Shown here piece after piece: positions 7,641-11,710 of a stretch of 11,710 nucleotides of DNA. The DNA lies in NCBI GenBank assembly GCA_030248225.1, contig JASANE010012218.1, positions 1 to 11,710 on the forward strand, given 5' to 3'. The position numbers and the translations under genes are program-made. Below the pieces are notes generated by a model, which was not told where the DNA came from, did not search any database, and saw only the letters and a program-made list of their open reading frames with translations. Source of the stretch: Trileptium ribeirensis. Lineage: Eukaryota; Nematoda; Enoplea; Enoplida; Thoracostomopsidae. Position 1 is the stretch's first letter. Every line of letters begins with the position of its first letter.

Positions 7641-7821
7641 TATATCCCCTGTATACCTTATGAGTATGTATGGTTAATACTATAGTATTTCAAATAATTC
7701 TTGCACATCGCAACATTTATATATATACATTTACATCGTTTACATATAAACACATACCTAGAAAGAAATTTAATTGGAATAGCATTTTAAAAGTGTCGTA
7801 CGTAAATGACTGAGCTATATA
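7640..7821. other. AT-rich spacer before the right arm
   Basis: Contains TATATATACA-type alternation near 7720 and no recognisable feature. It directly abuts the inner end of the right arm. Confidence 0.5.
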
Positions 7822-8099
7822 GGAGCGGTTATACAGATAATTACTGTTCGGCCTTCCGGTGTATGTTGCGACATTTCAGCTACCTGGGTAATTGCGGTAT
7901 TTATACAATAACCACGTGCTTTCATCACCGCAGGGATCTATGTTATGTGTTGACTTTTCAGCTAATTGGGTTTGGAACACGTAAGGTGTTATGGCACATT
8001 GCAATATTTCAATATCTAGTCGGCTTGTTGGTTGTTAAGTCTTATTTTCTGCGAATATGATACGAATGGTAGCATGAACCATTCCTTGATCTTTTTGCC

Positions 8100-8665
8100 A
8101 GTGTGTACCAAGCTCTAGAATCCATAAAAGTGCTGTGCCATCTTCTGGCTAGCAATTGAATCTATTTCGTTGTGAACATGCAAAGCGTTGGGTTCCCATG
8201 TAAGTGAACTGTACTGCGGGTGAATGTTGTATTAACACCAATCAATATATTTGCAGCCGACAATCCGTTAGTCTATTACCGTTTTGGGCTTTATTCCCCG
8301 ATGATAAATTGCCAATTTATCCTCACCGAGTGGTGCGTTTCAATGGTTTAAAACTAAACAATTCTTCTTCGCAACTTTCTTTAACGTGGCCTCAAGTTCA
8401 CCATACTATTCGTCCTTCGCCTTTATCTTCGACATCCTCGTAGGAGCGTAGGCGATTTGTAAAAGATATTCTCAATGACTTTGTATCCGCTGGTATTCAC
8501 TTGGGCAACTGACTGGTACCAAATTTTAATCCGAACTTCATCACCTCAAGGACAGCAATGAAACTCGGACTGTGGGTTCTGCTTCTGTTTCCTGGATCGG
8601 AATAGAAAAGCTCAACTCACTCTGTTCAAGCGCAAACCATCAGCATAAGGAACCCTTATCACATA
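8100..8665 (-). pseudogene. Second copy of the endonuclease relic, in the right arm
   Basis: Inverted copy of 1060-1623. YAPT followed by Arg is read on the minus strand near 8446-8458. Stops at 8340-8342, 8268-8270 and 8232-8234 are the same as left stops 1382, 1454 and 1490; the left stop TAA at 1316 is TAG here. At the QIDH-like site this copy has N-E-I-D-S-I with no stop, so it is less damaged there than the left copy. It lacks one of two extra bases seen in the left copy near 1580, giving a different frameshift. The two copies have therefore also diverged independently. Confidence 0.8.
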
Positions 8666-9601
8666 GGTATCGAAGATCCGTAGGCTTAGGACGTAGACGG
8701 TCTACGAAGAGGGTGAAGGGGGCGGACCCTTTCTAGGAGCACTTCCTCCTATTTGTGCTAGTTTTACCACAATTTCTATCAATTTTACCGCAATTTTTTG
8801 CCAATTTTTAATTGATTTTTGCCAAAATTTTGGCACGCCTTTGGCAAACGCCAGATGGTACGGAGTCTCTGGGTGTGAGAGTAGGGATAAATATGGATTG
8901 AGGGCGGTCCGACCATTAGGGTTACGGGTGGTAACCCCATAACCGCCCTTCGACAACTATGCCTTATCACCATTTTCCTGCATCCTGTCTGGTTTCCTGG
9001 ATAAGTACAAGTGGAAGGCAAGGATTTTCGCAGCTTGTTCAGGAGCACCGATTTAAAGCGATGTGCAGACGTTCCACCTTATTAGTCGTAGTTCGTTTTT
9101 TGATAGGTAAGGTCGCTCGCATATTTGTCTATGGTCTATCGTTATAGACGCGCATCGGCCTGGGGTTTGCGGCGGGCGGGTGGAGGTAAGCCAGGGTAGT
9201 ATAACTTTGACATTTCAAGAAACTAATAATTTATCCAATTTTACTAAAATATTTCCCAATTTTTGCCAATTTTACCCAAATTATGGTAAAAGCTTGATTA
9301 ATATTTGGTAGTTTGGGTGCTGTTTTTGTCAAATTTCTCTCGAAATTTTTCGCTGGCTTTCCCCGCACGGCGAGAAGGGCATTCGAAAATTGTTCACCAG
9401 GATTTGTATTTTTTGAAATCTCGTCAGCTGGCTGCTAAAAGATCTTTTCAAAGCGGCGCTAACAATAACATACACCGTATACAAAAAAACAGAGTTAACG
9501 TAAGGCTTTTTAATGCGCTGGGGGTCCATTTGGATTCCATTCAGAACCAAAAGATTAAACAATATCTACTATTTATGCACTACATCAGTTATGTGAATTA
9601 T

Positions 9602-9630
9602 GGTTAGCTAGCAAAGTAGGTTAGCTAGCA
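9602..9630 (-). repeat. Subterminal direct repeat (right)
   Basis: The mirror copy of the left subterminal repeat: GGTTAGCTAGCA at 9602-9613 and 9619-9630, with the same 17-nt period. Both copies are unchanged despite mutations elsewhere in the arms. Confidence 0.55.
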
Positions 9631-9669
9631 CAGCGCTGTCCTTTACGCACCCGCGCCCCAAACCCTAAG

Positions 9670-9698
9670 GTAGACCTCGTTCACTTACAAGGGTCTCA
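9670..9698. repeat. Right terminal hairpin (weaker)
   Basis: The outer GGGTCTCA (9691-9698) can pair with TAGACC (9671-9676). This is the same arrangement as the left end, but with one or two stem positions changed. The stem is therefore kept at both ends but shortened on this side. Confidence 0.45.
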
Positions 9699-10540
9699 TA
9701 TAGATCTCAGGAAAACCAAATAGGAAAAACTTAGAAAACTGTGCTAAAATTTGTCAATGTTTAAGTTATATGGGACTCTATGTATTAGACCTTATTCCAT
9801 TGTTGCAAAGTGTCTAAACCCATTAGAGACATTCTTATGTATAACTGGCTGTACCTGCTGTTAATTTATATCCAGGATTCAAAGCACGGAACCATTGAGT
9901 ATTAGATATTGCGAAAATTACAAAAAAATGCAAAAAAATACCTTAGATTTCTTCTTAAAAATTAAAAAATTGTCACTTGGATGCGAAATAATTATTAAAT
10001 ACATGTTTCACAGAAATCATAGCTTATGCAGTGCAATCCAAAATAAATGTTGTTTCGTAGAAAGTTAAAAACATTATTCAAAAGCACGGTCTGAAATCAA
10101 TCTAAAGTCTCAGAAGGTATGATCGCAGCATGGTTATGATTAATCTGATGTCATGTAAATTTCAGAGACGTAGTCGATAATAAATATTAGTAAACACTTA
10201 CGTTCACTGCAAGTAGCTGGATAGAATACAGCCCTAAGAATACATACATTTGTTTACTTATTGGCAATATGAAAGTCATAACTAATATTTGTTAGCCATA
10301 AAAGGTATAGTTTTGAGCGAAACGTATCTAAAGCTGAAACTAATATTTATTTTTATAACTCAATATATGTTTGGTTTTGAAACTGCTAGTAACTACGACG
10401 CATCATTATAAAATAGAAAATCTTTCGAGCCGAATCGATATTCGTGGCCCAAGTAACCCTGCGGAATTAAAAAATATATTTTCCAAATTCAATCACAGCA
10501 AATAAGAAAATTATGGAATTAAATTAACTTGGGTAACTCG
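9699..10540. other. Right flank, AT-rich, no gene
   Basis: The inverted repeat stops at 9698. The following 840 bases are AT-rich with stops in all frames and hold no motif or repeat that I recognise. This is presumably the host sequence into which the element inserted, or another old repeat. Confidence 0.6.
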
Positions 10541-10842
10541 GAATTGGTGGTAACTGGGAATATGAAAAGTAGGAATTCGGGGAGGTGGCATTTTGGACAG
10601 TGGAACTGGGAATTTGGAAAGATTGGGGATTCTCGAAACTTGGAAGTTTGGAAAAGCGGGAAGTTGGAACTTTTAAACTGAGAATGTGGGAACGGAAGGA
10701 TTTTAAGAAACTGGAAATTTGGGAAGCTGTGGATTTGGGAACAGGGAAATTTGTAATTTGGGGCTCTCAAAACTGCGATTTGGGAAACTGGAAAACTGGA
10801 AATTTGAAAAAGTGGACAGCTCAGAATTTGGGAAAATCTTAG
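10541..10842 (+). repeat. Degenerate TTGGGAA / CTGGAAA array
   Basis: Purine-rich on the + strand, built of loosely repeated words such as TTTGGGAA, ACTGGAAA and TTGGAA about every 8-12 nt without a fixed period. Open frames across it on both strands are composition artefacts: the translations are repeats of W, G, K, E or of S, P, F. Confidence 0.75.
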
Positions 10843-10844
10843 AC

Positions 10845-11250
10845 TTAGTCTTAGCGTGTAGCATAGGCTAAATCTAACTATTAAACCAAGCCTAAGCCTT
10901 AAACTAAGGTTGATCTATATAATGACTAAAAACCTAAAGCCTAAGGCTAGGTGTGGTCTATTGGTTAGATTTAGAACAAAACTAAAACTTTTTATTAATA
11001 AATTTCAAATCCTTTGAGCAAGCCAAAGCCTAGGATAAGCCTATGTCTTAGGCTAAACTCAGAGCATCAAACTAAACCTAAATTCTTAGAACTAAAGTTT
11101 AGTCCTTAGACTAAGACTAAGTCATAGCATAAGACTAAGCCTAAATAGTCAGACAGAGGTAGATTAATGTTAAGCATAAAGTACGAGAGAGCCTAGGTTT
11201 TATTGACGGAAGTCTAAGCTTTATATCAAGACTAAAAGCCATAGCACCGC
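10845..11250. repeat. Degenerate CTAAGC / CCTAAG array
   Basis: Irregular repetition of CCTAAG, ACTAAG, AGCCTAAG and their reverse complements (CTTAGGC, TTAGTC), without a fixed period. Words equal to the TTAGGC telomere unit of some nematodes occur, but in both orientations and heavily mixed, so it is not a telomere. The array resumes at 11595-11700. Confidence 0.7.
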
Positions 11251-11260
11251 GGCTAAGGCC

Positions 11261-11512
11261 GTGTTCACTTCTCCATCCGATCCGATCAGACACGACCTGA
11301 TCCGATGCGATTCGACCCAGCTCAAATTGTTCTCACACTGCACCCGGTCCGAATCAATCCGATTCGACGCGACCAAATTTTATAGTTATCGCATACGTGT
11401 GTATGTATATGTATTTTTTCACACTACATCATCTGATTCGTTCTAAAAATTGTGCATGCTATTTCGGATAGAGTAATCAAATTCCGGAGCGGATCAGATG
11501 CGGTTGCACACT
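11261..11512. mobile_element. MITE-like GATCCGA-rich insert in the CTAAGC array
   Basis: The left end has GTGTTCACTTCTCCATCCGA and the right end, read in reverse, has GTGTGCAACCGCATCTGATC: imperfect terminal inverted repeats of about 25 bp. Direct variants of the same end (TCACACTGCACCCGGTCCGA at 11333, TCACACTACATCATCTGATT at 11419) lie inside, so the end sequence occurs about four times. It separates two parts of the CTAAGC array, as an insertion would. No coding capacity. The right boundary may lie further out, up to 11595, since more GAATCGG words follow. Confidence 0.5.
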
Positions 11513-11594
11513 CTATAAAAAATAAAACCGCGATTTGCATAACATTGAATCGGCTCAGTTAAATATTATGGAATCGGGCGCAATCCTCCCAACA

Positions 11595-11710
11595 CCCTAA
11601 GACGAACAGTTAGACTAAGCCTGAGCCTCATATTAATGCAAGCATTAAATGAAACTTAACCCTGGGCGCCTGAAGCCTAAGCCTTAAAATTTAAGGATTA
11701 AGCTTCAATA
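11595..11710. repeat. Continuation of the CTAAGC-type array
   Basis: CCCTAAGACG, GACTAAGCCTGAGCC and GAAGCCTAAGCC repeat the vocabulary of 10845-11250 after the GATCCGA-rich insert. It runs to the window end. Confidence 0.6.

Larger units (their letters stand above)
1..9698. mobile_element. Foldback-like composite element with ~1.9 kb inverted arms
   Basis: Two long arms in opposite orientation (1-1907 and 7822-9698) enclose a centre of about 5.9 kb. Outward of 9698 the sequence becomes plain AT-rich DNA. The left end coincides with the window start, so the true left boundary and any target-site duplication cannot be seen. No transposase, integrase, Rep/helicase or tyrosine recombinase reading frame is visible anywhere inside, so if this is a DNA transposon it is non-autonomous. 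The outer ~1 kb of each arm is not recognised, while the inner part of each arm is a decayed non-LTR retrotransposon fragment. Alternatives are a segmental inverted duplication or a MITE-like derivative of a long-TIR transposon. The inverted-repeat structure is certain; its classification as a transposon is inferred from the ends. Confidence 0.6.
7822..9698 (-). repeat. Right long inverted-repeat arm
   Basis: Reverse complement of the left arm, about 30 bp shorter. It ends at 9698 with ...TTACAAGGGTCTCA, followed by TATAGATCTCAGG, which is outside the repeat as far as can be seen. At its inner end it contains one linker copy (7822-8089), against three on the left. In the linker it matches left copy 1 better than copies 2 and 3 (for example GCCGACTAG and TTAACAACC), so the arm pairs with copy 1. 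It differs from the left by a GCGGTGATG-for-GCATAGATAATG change near 7926 and by the missing 23-bp segment near 9330. Confidence 0.95.

Noticed and set aside
1..9698. LTR retrotransposon or Polinton/Maverick
   Set aside because: The long repeats are inverted, not direct, which rules out LTRs. No DNA polymerase B, integrase, ATPase or capsid frame is visible for a Polinton.
10519..10842. Open frames of 83-85 codons on both strands
   Set aside because: Both are translations of the degenerate TGGGAA array (W/G/K/E- and S/P/F-rich), so they are composition artefacts.
10845..11250. TTAGGC-type telomere or interstitial telomere
   Set aside because: Units are in both orientations, interrupted and mixed with ACTAAG and CTTAAA words, with no run of even three exact units.
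11261..11446. 61-codon open frame rich in Ser/Asp/Arg
   Set aside because: A translation of GATCCGA repeats inside the MITE-like insert.

Overview
This 11.7 kb window looks like repeat-dense, gene-free DNA from an invertebrate animal nucleus. I found no intact protein gene, rRNA or functional tRNA. The evidence for an animal source is a decayed APE-endonuclease/reverse-transcriptase non-LTR retrotransposon, a tRNA-derived SINE-like head, MITE-like palindromic segments, degenerate simple-sequence arrays and AT-rich spacers. The retrotransposon motifs resemble RTE/CR1-like families that I associate with flatworms, among others. That is recollection, not a database result, so the organism stays unplaced.

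Layout. Bases 1-1907 and 7822-9698 are long, nearly identical inverted arms around a 5.9 kb centre, so 1-9698 behaves as one foldback-like element of at least 9.7 kb. Each arm starts with a small terminal hairpin (TGAGACC...GGTCTCA on the left). Next come a 12-nt direct repeat around GCTAGC, an A-rich array of TTGGCAAAA-like words, a GC-rich block with a hairpin, a perfect 16-bp palindrome and a second A-rich array. Each arm then enters a dead fragment of a non-LTR retrotransposon.

In the left arm the retrotransposon runs on into the centre (about 1060-3475, + strand). It shows an endonuclease domain, a linker amplified into three tandem 378-bp copies, the pre-RT linker end (a W-E-H-F-like block with the Trp as a stop), and an RT that keeps the LSPxLF and FADD motifs but has lost the segment before them. 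The right arm holds only the endonuclease and the first part of the linker, on the minus strand. Several stop codons are shared by both arms, so the retrotransposon was already dead when the arms were made identical.

The centre from 3475 to 7821 has no recognisable gene. It holds an AT-rich repeat with a period of about 150 bp (5395-5775), a GGAC microsatellite, a candidate short-inverted-repeat element (6425-6661), a C-rich stretch, and a tRNA-like SINE head on the minus strand (7411-7482). Right of the element lies plain AT-rich DNA (9699-10540). Three degenerate low-complexity domains follow: TGGGAA-type, CTAAGC-type, and a GATCCGA-rich MITE-like insert inside the CTAAGC-type array. Nothing here forms a working gene system. 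The interest lies in how a dead retrotransposon fragment became part of long inverted arms, and in its one-sided triplication.
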